From JAHFQJ01 sp046050125 (GTDB taxonomy: Bacteria; Pseudomonadota; Gammaproteobacteria; Burkholderiales; Burkholderiaceae), in NCBI GenBank assembly GCA_046050125.1, contig JBJOQB010000166.1:1-6344 (forward strand): DNA of 6,344 bases, written 5' to 3'. A program made the translations under genes and the position numbers. Of this stretch, positions 1-6,019 are shown piece after piece (the stretch's first letter is position 1; the number at the start of each line of letters is the position of its first letter). The notes under the pieces were generated by a model. The model saw only the letters and a list, made by a program, of their open reading frames with translations, did no database searches and was not told where the DNA came from.

Positions 1-560
1 AATATGGTTAGAATTTTATCTATTCTTGTATTTGATTTTTCGCTTAGTTTGGTTGTGTCTATGAATATGCTTTCATGATGTAGTTTTCTTATAAATGTTT
101 CGTCATCTGTGTGTGCGTCTAATTCTTCCCCTGTTGTTGCATCTATTAGTTTTGTCGATGTTTTTACTACTGCTACAGGTGTGTTTATCTTAAATCCTAG
201 TATATAGATTGAGATTATCTCTTGATGTTCTTTATTTTTCTTTACTGTGTCTTTGTCATGGTATGCATTTGCTAAGTATCTTCTAAATCTTGCTATATCT
301 GTGTCTGTATGGCTTTTTTGTAGTTCGATTAGTACTTTTCTTTTTGTTTGATTTTCTTCTGTTATTATTGCCTTGAAATCCATTCTCTGTGTTGAAAATC
401 CTGTTATATTCGTTGTGTTTGTTACTGTGAATTCTGTTTCTTCAAAGTATTCTAGTTCTACTTTTCTACTTAATATTACACTTAAAAAATGTTCTGCTAC
501 TGCCTTATCTTTCATCATGAATTTAAATGCACTGTCGTATATCGGATTTGCTATTAACAT
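1..560 (-). CDS. Rpn-like PD-(D/E)XK nuclease family protein, 5' part (C-terminus beyond window)
   Basis: I read 186 codons without a stop from ATG at 558-560 leftwards to the window edge. The N-terminus NPIYDSAFKFMM (residues 5-16) is the hallmark opening of the PD-(D/E)XK 'nuclease family transposase' / Rpn group. The likely nuclease core is Asp61 in QRMDFKAII, then Glu79 in VLIELQKS (77-83), where Gln-Lys follows in place of the classical ExK lysine. RFRRYLANAY (91-100) and IISIYILGFKIN (115-126) also match what I recall of this family, whose members usually run to about 280-330 residues, so roughly the last third is missing here. E. coli Rpn proteins are DNA endonucleases that promote RecA-independent recombination; the same role here is inferred. 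The start is set by AAGGA about 7 bases upstream and an in-frame TAA a few codons before it. Of 20 Ile codons, 16 are ATA, unlike the neighbouring genes. The family call is firm; the activity is unproven. Confidence 0.88.
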   Translation of the reverse strand, partial: MLIANPIYDSAFKFMMKDKAVAEHFLSVILSRKVELEYFEETEFTVTNTTNITGFSTQRMDFKAIITEENQTKRKVLIELQKSHTDTDIARFRRYLANAYHDKDTVKKNKEHQEIISIYILGFKINTPVAVVKTSTKLIDATTGEELDAHTDDETFIRKLHHESIFIDTTKLSEKSNTRIDKILTI

Positions 561-595
561 TTGGGTTCCTTGTATTTTTATTTATTGCTATATTT

Positions 596-718
596 CTATA
601 TGAATTCGTTTAAATAATACTCAAAAATCTCCCGAGCATTAATACAATTTTCTTCACTCATATTATACCTTTGAGCAAATTTACTAAATGTATTATCTAT
701 TAATTGCTTTTTACTTAC
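596..718 (-). other. Short open tail upstream of the left nuclease: mini-ORF or gene relic
   Basis: A 40-codon stop-free frame ends at TAG (596-598), 35 bases ahead of the nuclease ATG. It reads as credible protein (KKQLIDNTFSKFAQ... then INAREIFEYYLNEFI, the final residues) rather than low-complexity noise, but it opens with a stop (TAG, 719-721) and has no early start codon. The only ATG in frame is at 659-661, giving 21 residues, with AAGG about 6 bases before it. A second frame just upstream reads MKDGKIYFIDR before a stop, so the pair could be the frameshifted end of a decayed gene, or the 21-codon ORF could be a leader to the nuclease gene. I do not recognise it. Chance is a real alternative in AT-rich DNA. 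Confidence 0.3.
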
Positions 719-902
719 CTATCAATAAAATATATTTTACCATCTTTCATAAGTGTTTAGTTTCAGCTAAACATAACTTATTATAGCAGTTATGGCACTA
801 ATTCGATATGTTATAAGTATGCTAAATATATTGTAAACTTAGCCAAATACTAGCACTAATTTTAATATTTTTATTGACTATAATTTACCTTTTAGAGCGA
901 CC
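719..902. other. AT-rich spacer with small inverted repeats, no convincing gene
   Basis: No open frame with a start and protein-like composition is visible here. Present are a 7-base-pair hairpin (TGTTTAG 754-760 with CTAAACA 767-773), an inverted repeat ATAACT (773-778) / AGTTAT (788-793), an interrupted one (AGTAT-GCTAA at 816-825 against TTAGC...ATACT at 839-851), and a 9-base direct repeat GCACTAATT at 795-803 and 853-861. None is followed by a clear T run in either direction, so I do not call a terminator. A minus-strand TATAAT (complement of 780-785) might be a -10 element for the leftward genes but lacks a good -35. Confidence 0.45.
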
Positions 903-931
903 TTAATTTTTTGGATAGTATCCTGTATAAT
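903..931 (+). promoter_or_regulatory. Likely promoter of the 86-residue CxxC protein gene
   Basis: A perfect -10 hexamer TATAAT lies at 926-931. Seventeen bases upstream is only a weak -35 (TTAATT, 903-908). TTGGAT at 911-916 looks better but is 9 bases away, too close to act as its -35. Predicted transcription would begin near 938, leaving about 30 bases of leader before the ATG at 967. Perfect -10 matches occur by chance in such AT-rich DNA, so position relative to the gene is the main support. Confidence 0.4.
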
Positions 932-966
932 TTCTTACTTTTAATTAATAATAAAATGAGATAAAT

Positions 967-1227
967 ATGCCAAAATTTAATTGCTACGATTGTACAACCA
1001 AACTACAAAGTGCTAAAAACTATGTAACTATTAAAATTACAGATAAATTGCAAAAAGAACATTTGCCAAAATTAACAGATAAAAATAATAATGGTAAAAT
1101 TGTATACTTTTGTAACTCATGTAAAGATGAAGCTTTTAGTATTGCAAATAATGACCATCAAAATAGTTCATATACCAGCATTTCAAGAGGATATGCCGAG
1201 CATGAAATCCCAAATGATTTTGCATAA
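967..1227 (+). CDS. Small hypothetical protein with two CxxC pairs (possible zinc-binding)
   Basis: This 86-residue protein carries FNCYDC (Cys6, Cys9) and YFCNSC (Cys49, Cys52), that is two CxxC knuckles 39 residues apart, the arrangement expected of a four-cysteine zinc ribbon or similar metal site. The stretch between them is Lys-rich (for example KITDKLQKEHLPKLTDK). The last 30 residues are polar (Asn, Ser, His) and probably flexible. There is no signal peptide or membrane segment, so it is presumably cytoplasmic. The start is the first ATG after the likely promoter; the ribosome site is weak (TGAG, 957-960, 6 bases upstream). It ends 17 bases before the end of rnhB on the other strand, so the two genes converge without an obvious terminator. 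I do not recognise the family; zinc binding is inferred from the cysteine pattern alone. Confidence 0.72.
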   Translation: MPKFNCYDCTTKLQSAKNYVTIKITDKLQKEHLPKLTDKNNNGKIVYFCNSCKDEAFSIANNDHQNSSYTSISRGYAEHEIPNDFA

Positions 1228-1244
1228 TTTTGTATAAATACTTT

Positions 1245-1832
1245 TTAAACTAATAAAGCTTTAACTGGTGCAAATGATTTTCTATGAATTGGTGTTATTC
1301 CATATTCTTTAATTTTTTGTAGATGCAAGGCAGTTGGATACCCCATATGCTTATTAAATTCATATTGTGGGTATAAATTATGCATATCTAACATATATTT
1401 ATCTCTTGCTACTTTTGCTAATATTGAAGCTGCCGAAATTTGCTTAATTAAATCGTCTCCTTTTATAATCGCTTCACATTCAATTGCATAATTAATTTTT
1501 GGCGATTTATTTCCATCTATTTGAATTAAATCAGGTTTTTGTATTTCACAAACGTTATGTATAGCTCTTTGCATAGCCAACATGCTTGCTTGTAAAATAT
1601 TTATTTCATCAATTTCTTCAACTGTTGCAATTTCAATACTATAAATTACTTCATCATTTGCAATTAACCAATTAAAAAGTAAATCCCTTTTTTTTGCAGA
1701 TAGTTTTTTAGAATCACCCAAATGTAATCCATGTGGTAATTCATAATTTTGAGGTAAAATACATGCTGCAGCAAACACTGCACCAGCTAAAGGACCTCTT
1801 CCTGCTTCATCAACGCCACATATAATTTTCAT
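1245..1832 (-). CDS. rnhB: Ribonuclease HII
   Basis: RNase HII cuts RNA in RNA-DNA hybrids and nicks 5' of single ribonucleotides in duplex DNA, starting ribonucleotide excision repair in the cytoplasm. At 195 residues it has the usual compact bacterial length. All family landmarks are present: CGVDEAGRGPLAG (residues 5-17) with metal-binding Asp8 and Glu9 and the GRG motif that senses the ribonucleotide 2'-OH; DSKKLS (40-45); QIDGNK (104-109) with Asp106; SAASILAKVARDKYM (133-147) with the fourth acidic residue Asp144; HMGYPT (162-167); and HRKSFAP (183-189). The start is fixed by AAAGG 5 bases upstream and by the N-terminal motif sitting right behind it. It is divergent from the gene at 2006 and convergent with the gene at 967, so probably monocistronic. 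It appears fully intact. Confidence 0.97.
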   Translation of the reverse strand: MKIICGVDEAGRGPLAGAVFAAACILPQNYELPHGLHLGDSKKLSAKKRDLLFNWLIANDEVIYSIEIATVEEIDEINILQASMLAMQRAIHNVCEIQKPDLIQIDGNKSPKINYAIECEAIIKGDDLIKQISAASILAKVARDKYMLDMHNLYPQYEFNKHMGYPTALHLQKIKEYGITPIHRKSFAPVKALLV

Positions 1833-1858
1833 ATATACCTTTTGTACTCTTTTTATTA

Positions 1859-1887
1859 AATATAATATTCATCAAATCAGTTGTAAA
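1859..1887 (-). promoter_or_regulatory. Likely sigma-70-type promoter of rnhB
   Basis: Read on the minus strand, TTTACA (complement of 1882-1887) is followed by exactly 17 bases and then TATATT (complement of 1859-1864). The start of transcription would fall about 20 bases before the rnhB ATG, leaving room for the AAAGG ribosome site (1838-1842) and little more. Hexamer quality, spacing and location all agree, which makes this one of the better promoter candidates in the window. Confidence 0.55.
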
Positions 1888-2005
1888 AATATAACAAATA
1901 ATTCTCATTCCTAGATTTTTACAAAATAAAACATATAGTTAAATAGTTGTTTATTTCTTTAAATAACATTTTTTCATATTCTTTATTTATTATACTGGAG
2001 ATAAA

Positions 2006-2818
2006 ATGAGTCAGAAAGTGCTTTTAACACCAGAACAAGTAACAGCTACATACGATACTACTACTAACAAGCTTACGATTGAAGCAAGTGGTAGAGAAGA
2101 TGGTGTTATGAATATTCACATTCAAGAAGTTCAAGCTTCTTTAAACAGCCCAACATTTATGATAATTGGCGAGGTTTCAGCAGCAATTGGTAATTTCCCT
2201 TACTCAACTAAAGCTGATTTTCCTGCTATGTCAGCACCTGCACAAATTACGATGAAAACTACACAGGGCGATAAACAATATCCTGTAAAAGTTACTGCAT
2301 CTAATGCTCAACAAGCTACAACAGCAAAATCTCCTAGTGCTGAAGCAATAAATTCTGCAGGTAATGTTGGCTTGTTTTTAGCACAATATCAAATTACTAC
2401 TCCAGGTGTTGGTGGTCCTGTGTTTACACTACATATGACAGTTAATACTCCAAGTGCTACTGTACAAGGTGCAGGAAACATTACACAAACAACTAACCCA
2501 CCATTAAACATTGGTACAAGATTAAATGGTAACTTTACTTACATGACTGTAATGCCAAATAATAGCCATATTTTAGTAACAGCTACAGGTTATCCAATGG
2601 TTGATTTTCCACCAAATGCTGGAATTGGCCCTGTATTAATGCCAAATGCAAAACTAAGAATGGTTTTAGAAGCTGATTGGAAAACTGGAACTGCAGAATA
2701 TCAATACATGACATCTACAGGCGAATGGAAATCAATTGAAAATGCTAAAGTTACAGCAATTAATTGCCAAAATAACAGTGCAACACAATCTATAAAAGCA
2801 TTAGCAGAAGCTGAATAA
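2006..2818 (+). CDS. Two-part hypothetical protein, C-terminal half DUF1842-like
   Basis: This intact 270-residue protein has a good ribosome site (GGAG, 1997-2000, 5 bases upstream). There is no signal peptide or membrane helix, so it is probably cytoplasmic unless exported by a non-Sec route. Residues 1-98 form one beta-rich, Thr/Ala-rich block (for example LTIEASGRED, then FMIIGEVSAAIGNFP around 51-65). Residues 99-119 are an Ala/Ser/Thr/Gln linker. Residues 120-252 form a second block with distinctive strings: NVGLFLAQYQI (120-130), GNITQTTNPPLNIGT (157-171), NGNFTYMTVMP (174-184), HILVTATGYP (188-197), GIGPVLMP (206-213) and RMVLEADW (218-225). From memory these resemble DUF1842, a family of unknown function; I could not check this. 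The tail (253-270) is Gln/Ala-rich. It stands alone, divergent from rnhB and convergent with acnA, with a terminator just downstream. Ile codons are mostly ATT (13 of 16), as expected for native genes here. Function unknown. Confidence 0.85.
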   Translation: MSQKVLLTPEQVTATYDTTTNKLTIEASGREDGVMNIHIQEVQASLNSPTFMIIGEVSAAIGNFPYSTKADFPAMSAPAQITMKTTQGDKQYPVKVTASNAQQATTAKSPSAEAINSAGNVGLFLAQYQITTPGVGGPVFTLHMTVNTPSATVQGAGNITQTTNPPLNIGTRLNGNFTYMTVMPNNSHILVTATGYPMVDFPPNAGIGPVLMPNAKLRMVLEADWKTGTAEYQYMTSTGEWKSIENAKVTAINCQNNSATQSIKALAEAE

Positions 2819-2856
2819 TTATATAGTAAGTTATATAGATTACATTTGAGACAAAT

Positions 2857-2899
2857 AAATCCCATGAACAGCAAAAAGCTTGCAATTATGGGATTTTTT
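2857..2899 (+). terminator. Intrinsic terminator, possibly bidirectional
   Basis: AAATCCCAT (2857-2865) pairs perfectly with ATGGGATTT (2888-2896), and the right arm runs into six Ts (2894-2899). The 22-base loop holds a small inner hairpin (GCAA 2871-2874 with TTGC 2880-2883). It lies 38 bases after the stop of the gene at 2006 and is the obvious terminator for it. Read leftwards the same stem is followed by a weaker T-rich stretch, so it may also stop acnA transcription arriving from the right. Confidence 0.72.
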
Positions 2900-2927
2900 A
2901 TTTCTGGAGTTTATATATATTTTCTGG

Positions 2928-2947
2928 ATACCTGCCTTCGCAGGTAT
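2928..2947. repeat. Perfect palindrome, probably a dispersed REP-like element
   Basis: ATACCTGC (2928-2935) and GCAGGTAT (2940-2947) form a perfect 8-base-pair stem around a CTTC loop. It is far GC-richer than its surroundings and has no T run on either side, so it is not a normal intrinsic terminator. The layout (CTGG, arm, CTTC, arm) resembles a widespread proteobacterial repeat usually written with GATTCCCGC / GCGGGAAT arms around CTTC; that comparison is from memory. It sits between the convergent ends of the gene at 2006 and acnA, the usual place for such elements. Only one copy is seen in this window. Confidence 0.55.
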
Positions 2948-2975
2948 AACAAGCATTTAAATCTATAATCTAAAC

Positions 2976-5678
2976 TTAAGCCAATAACTGCTCTAATACA
3001 TACGGTAAAATCCCATCATTGTAGAAATACTCAACTTCAATTGGTGTATCTACTCTTAATAGTAATTCTACTTCTTTAGTACTACCATTTGCGTATTCAA
3101 TTGTAATACTAAGATTTTGTTGTGGAGAGATTTTTGATAAATCACCAAAACTTACTTTTTCAGAACCATCTAGACCTAATGAGTTAGCATCAACACCATT
3201 CATAAATTGTAATGGTAGAACACCCATACCAATTAAATTTGAACGATGTATACGCTCAAAGCTTTTTGCAATTACAGCTTTTACACCTAGTAATTTAGTA
3301 CCTTTAGCTGCCCAATCACGTGATGAGCCTGTGCCATATTCTTCGCCTGCAAAAATTACTGTATCGATGTTATCAGCTTGATATTTCATAGCTGCATCAT
3401 AAATTGATAATTGTTCTTTTTGTGGATATGCAATTGTGTAACCGCCTTCTACTCTTGAGCCATCTGCTTTTGGTGCTAACATTAAATTTTTAATACGTAC
3501 GTTTGCAAATGTGCCTCGCATCATTACTTCATGATGTCCACGTCTTGCACCATATGAATTGAAATCTTGTTTTGTAACACCATGTTTTTGTAACCATAAG
3601 CCAGCAGGGCTAGTTTCTTTAATACTACCAGCAGGAGAAATATGGTCTGTTGTAATTGAATCGCCAAATATACCTAAAATGCGGGCATTTTTGATACTAT
3701 GAGATGTTGCACTATTATCATTACTACTACTATCAAAAAACGGTGGATTAGCAATATATGTACTATTTGGCCAGTTGTATGTACTACCTGTTGCACCTTG
3801 AATTTTATCCCACAATTCTCCGCCCATTTGTTTGTAGTTTTGTGCAAATGTACTTGAATTTAAAGCATGATGCATATGTTGTGCAATTTCTTCATTACTT
3901 GGCCAAATATCTCTTAAATAAACATCATTACCTTGTGTATCTTTACCTAATACATAGGTTGATAAATCAATATTCATATTTCCAGCAATAGCATAAGCAA
4001 TTACTAAAGGAGGAGAAGCTAAAAAGTTAGCTTTAATATTTGCATGGATACGTGCTTCAAAATTACGATTGCCTGATAGCACAGCTGCACAAATTAATTC
4101 ATTATCTACAATCGCTTTATTTAATTCAGGAGTTAAATCTCCAGCATTGCCAATACAAGTTGTACAGCCATAAGCAGCAACGTTAAAGCCTAAAGCTTCT
4201 AAAGAATTTAATAAATTGCTATCTTGTAAATATTGCGTTACGATTCTAGACCCAGGGGCAAGAGATGTTTTAATATGTTTTGCTATCTTCAAGCCTTTAG
4301 CTACTGCTTTTTTAGCTAAAACACCTGCGGCTAACATTACTTCTGGATTTGATGTGTTAGTGCATGATGTAATTGCTGCAATTAAAATATCGCCATGTTT
4401 AATGCTTAATTCTGGCGTAACAGCATATCTAGTTTGTAGTTTTTCTTGCTCTTGCCCAAATCCATTTTCAGCTATGTTAGCACTAAATAATTTAGTAAAT
4501 GTTGATTGAACATCTGTTACTGCTATTCTATCTTGTGGACGTTTTGGCCCTGCTACTGATGGCACAATAGTTGATAAATCTAATACTAATTCTGATGTAT
4601 ATTCAACTTCATTATGAGTTAATCCAAATAAACCTTGTGCTTTGAAATAAGCCTCAAAACTTGCTACCTCTTGCTCTGTTCTGCCTGTATTTTTGAAAAA
4701 CTCTACTGTTTTTTCATCTACGCCAAAAAATCCCATAGTTGCACCGTACTCTGGTGCCATGTTCGCAATAGTTGCCCTGTTTGGTAAACTTAATGATTCT
4801 GCACCTTCGCCAAAAAATTCTACAAATTTACCGACTACTTTATGTTTACGTAAAAGCTCTGTAATTGTAAGTACTAAATCGGTTGCTGTTGTACCTGCTG
4901 GTAATTTTCCTACTAATTTAACCCCTACCACATCTGGAGTTAAGAAGTAGAGTGGCTGACCTAACATAGCAGCTTCTGCCTCAATCCCTCCAACACCCCA
5001 ACCAACTACTCCTACACCATTAATCATGGTTGTGTGGCTATCTGTTCCTACTAATGTATCTGGATAAAAAACATTATCTTTATTATGTACACCACGAGCT
5101 AGATATTCTAAATTCACTTGATGCACAATCCCCATGCCGGGAGGAACAACTTTAAATGTTTTAAATGCTTGCATTCCCCATTTCATAAATTCATAACGCT
5201 CATTATTGCGTTCAAATTCTAATGCCATGTTTTCTGCTAATGCATTTTCATTGGCAAAACTATCAATTTGTACAGAATGGTCTACAACTAAATCTACAGG
5301 TACTAATGGCTCAATTTTACTTGTATCCTTACCTAATTTGCTTGCTTTTGAACGCATCGCAGCTAAATCAGCTAATAGAGGCACGCCTGTAAAATCTTGT
5401 AATACTACACGTGCTAAAATAAACGGTATTTCTTCAGTACGATTAGCTTTTGCTTGCCAGTTAGCTAAATTTTTAATATGGTCAACTGTTACTTTTTTAT
5501 CATCGTAATTACGCAAAACGCTTTCTAAAACTATTCTAATACTAATTGGCAACTTATTTATATTAATATTTAGAGATTCAGCCAGTTTAGGTAATGAATA
5601 AAAATTACCTGTTTGTGAACCGTTTGATGTTGTATATGAAAACTGCTGGAATGTTTGGAGGCTAATATTATTATTCAT
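2976..5678 (-). CDS. acnA: Aconitate hydratase A (aconitase)
   Basis: Aconitase A interconverts citrate and isocitrate through cis-aconitate in the TCA cycle, using a [4Fe-4S] cluster in the cytoplasm. At 900 residues it is complete and has the normal AcnA/IRP1 length. The cluster ligands are Cys439 in ITSCTNTSNP and Cys505 and Cys508 in YGCTTCIGN. Other family blocks follow in order: LQDFTGVP (93-100), VDHSVQ (132-137), GTDSHTTMINGVGVVGWGVG (211-230), ATIANMAPEYGAT (302-314), LAPGSRIV (473-480), LSGNRNFEARIH (534-545), and the swivel domain with GDSITTDHISPAG (672-684), FNSYGARRGHHEVMMRGTF (706-724), EEYGTGSSRDWA (779-790) and AKSFERIHRSNLIGMGVLP (804-822). The start is supported by AGGAAG (5684-5689) 5 bases upstream. 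Residues 647-660 are an Asn/Ser-rich, probably flexible linker before the swivel domain. It is transcribed alone; the neighbour on its 5' side is divergent. Confidence 0.98.
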   Translation of the reverse strand: MNNNISLQTFQQFSYTTSNGSQTGNFYSLPKLAESLNININKLPISIRIVLESVLRNYDDKKVTVDHIKNLANWQAKANRTEEIPFILARVVLQDFTGVPLLADLAAMRSKASKLGKDTSKIEPLVPVDLVVDHSVQIDSFANENALAENMALEFERNNERYEFMKWGMQAFKTFKVVPPGMGIVHQVNLEYLARGVHNKDNVFYPDTLVGTDSHTTMINGVGVVGWGVGGIEAEAAMLGQPLYFLTPDVVGVKLVGKLPAGTTATDLVLTITELLRKHKVVGKFVEFFGEGAESLSLPNRATIANMAPEYGATMGFFGVDEKTVEFFKNTGRTEQEVASFEAYFKAQGLFGLTHNEVEYTSELVLDLSTIVPSVAGPKRPQDRIAVTDVQSTFTKLFSANIAENGFGQEQEKLQTRYAVTPELSIKHGDILIAAITSCTNTSNPEVMLAAGVLAKKAVAKGLKIAKHIKTSLAPGSRIVTQYLQDSNLLNSLEALGFNVAAYGCTTCIGNAGDLTPELNKAIVDNELICAAVLSGNRNFEARIHANIKANFLASPPLVIAYAIAGNMNIDLSTYVLGKDTQGNDVYLRDIWPSNEEIAQHMHHALNSSTFAQNYKQMGGELWDKIQGATGSTYNWPNSTYIANPPFFDSSSNDNSATSHSIKNARILGIFGDSITTDHISPAGSIKETSPAGLWLQKHGVTKQDFNSYGARRGHHEVMMRGTFANVRIKNLMLAPKADGSRVEGGYTIAYPQKEQLSIYDAAMKYQADNIDTVIFAGEEYGTGSSRDWAAKGTKLLGVKAVIAKSFERIHRSNLIGMGVLPLQFMNGVDANSLGLDGSEKVSFGDLSKISPQQNLSITIEYANGSTKEVELLLRVDTPIEVEYFYNDGILPYVLEQLLA

Positions 5679-5745
5679 TATTTCTTCCTAGAGTGTGTAA
5701 CTTGATTTAGGTATGATTCAATTTTGATTCTTAACTAGAATAGCT

Positions 5746-5760
5746 AACCTTTTTAAGGTT
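5746..5760. repeat. Small hairpin in the acnA leader
   Basis: AACCTT (5746-5751) and AAGGTT (5755-5760) form a 6-base-pair inverted repeat with a 3-base loop. It falls inside the predicted acnA 5' leader, between the promoter and the ribosome site. It is too short and AU-rich to be a firm terminator. It could be a leader structure, a regulator-binding dyad or chance. Confidence 0.3.
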
Positions 5761-5779
5761 TTTACAGCGTAGACATTCC

Positions 5780-5808
5780 ATTTTACTAAAAAAAAAATCA
5801 TATTACAA
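5780..5808 (-). promoter_or_regulatory. Likely acnA promoter with a 10-T tract in its spacer
   Basis: On the minus strand TTGTAA (complement of 5803-5808) is followed by exactly 17 bases and TAAAAT (complement of 5780-5785). Ten consecutive Ts (5788-5797) make up most of the spacer. Transcription would start near 5773, giving a leader of roughly 95 bases before the acnA ATG. The optimal 17-base spacing and the match of four bases to each consensus hexamer support the call; AT-rich background weakens it. Confidence 0.5.
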
Positions 5809-5896
5809 TTAAATTTGCTGTTGTATATAAGATGTTTACTATTTAATATAATTACATGTAGTTTATTATTTATAATATTTAGCTAGCTAAAACATA
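5809..5896. other. Very AT-rich divergent spacer, no gene seen
   Basis: This is the middle of the 341-base gap between the divergent acnA and right-hand nuclease genes. I see no protein-like frame. It contains short perfect palindromes TACATGTA (5853-5860) and AGCTAGCT (5881-5888) and several TATAAT-like hexamers. These could be regulator sites, but nothing distinguishes them from compositional noise. Confidence 0.4.
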
Positions 5897-5905
5897 TGTT
5901 ATAAT
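5897..5905 (+). promoter_or_regulatory. Candidate extended -10 promoter for the right nuclease gene
   Basis: TG at 5897-5898, one base, then perfect TATAAT at 5900-5905 gives a complete extended -10 element. The -35 position (about 5877-5882) is poor, which extended -10 promoters tolerate. It would leave a leader of about 105 bases before the ATG at 6020. Confidence 0.4.
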
Positions 5906-6019
5906 TTTTCAATTGTTGTGAAAATAAAATATACATAAGCATCAAAAAATAATTTCAAAAATATAGTAGATAATTCAATATAAATAATACGCCTTAGCTC
6001 ATTTTTAGGAAAATATAAA

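Noticed and set aside
373..603. Plus-strand open frame of 76 codons, Ser/Ile/Val-rich
   Set aside because: It lies antisense to the left nuclease gene, which has clear family motifs and its own ribosome site.
754..773. Hairpin TGTTTAG / CTAAACA considered as a terminator
   Set aside because: No T run follows on either strand and no gene ends nearby in the right direction.
1228..1264. Spacer between the converging genes, including the palindrome TAAAGCTTTA, considered as a terminator
   Set aside because: The palindrome has no loop or T tract, and it lies inside the rnhB coding end.
3758..5508. Four plus-strand open frames (3758-3991, 4216-4509, 4693-4950, 5206-5508)
   Set aside because: All are antisense to acnA, whose full-length reading is beyond doubt, and they show no family motifs.
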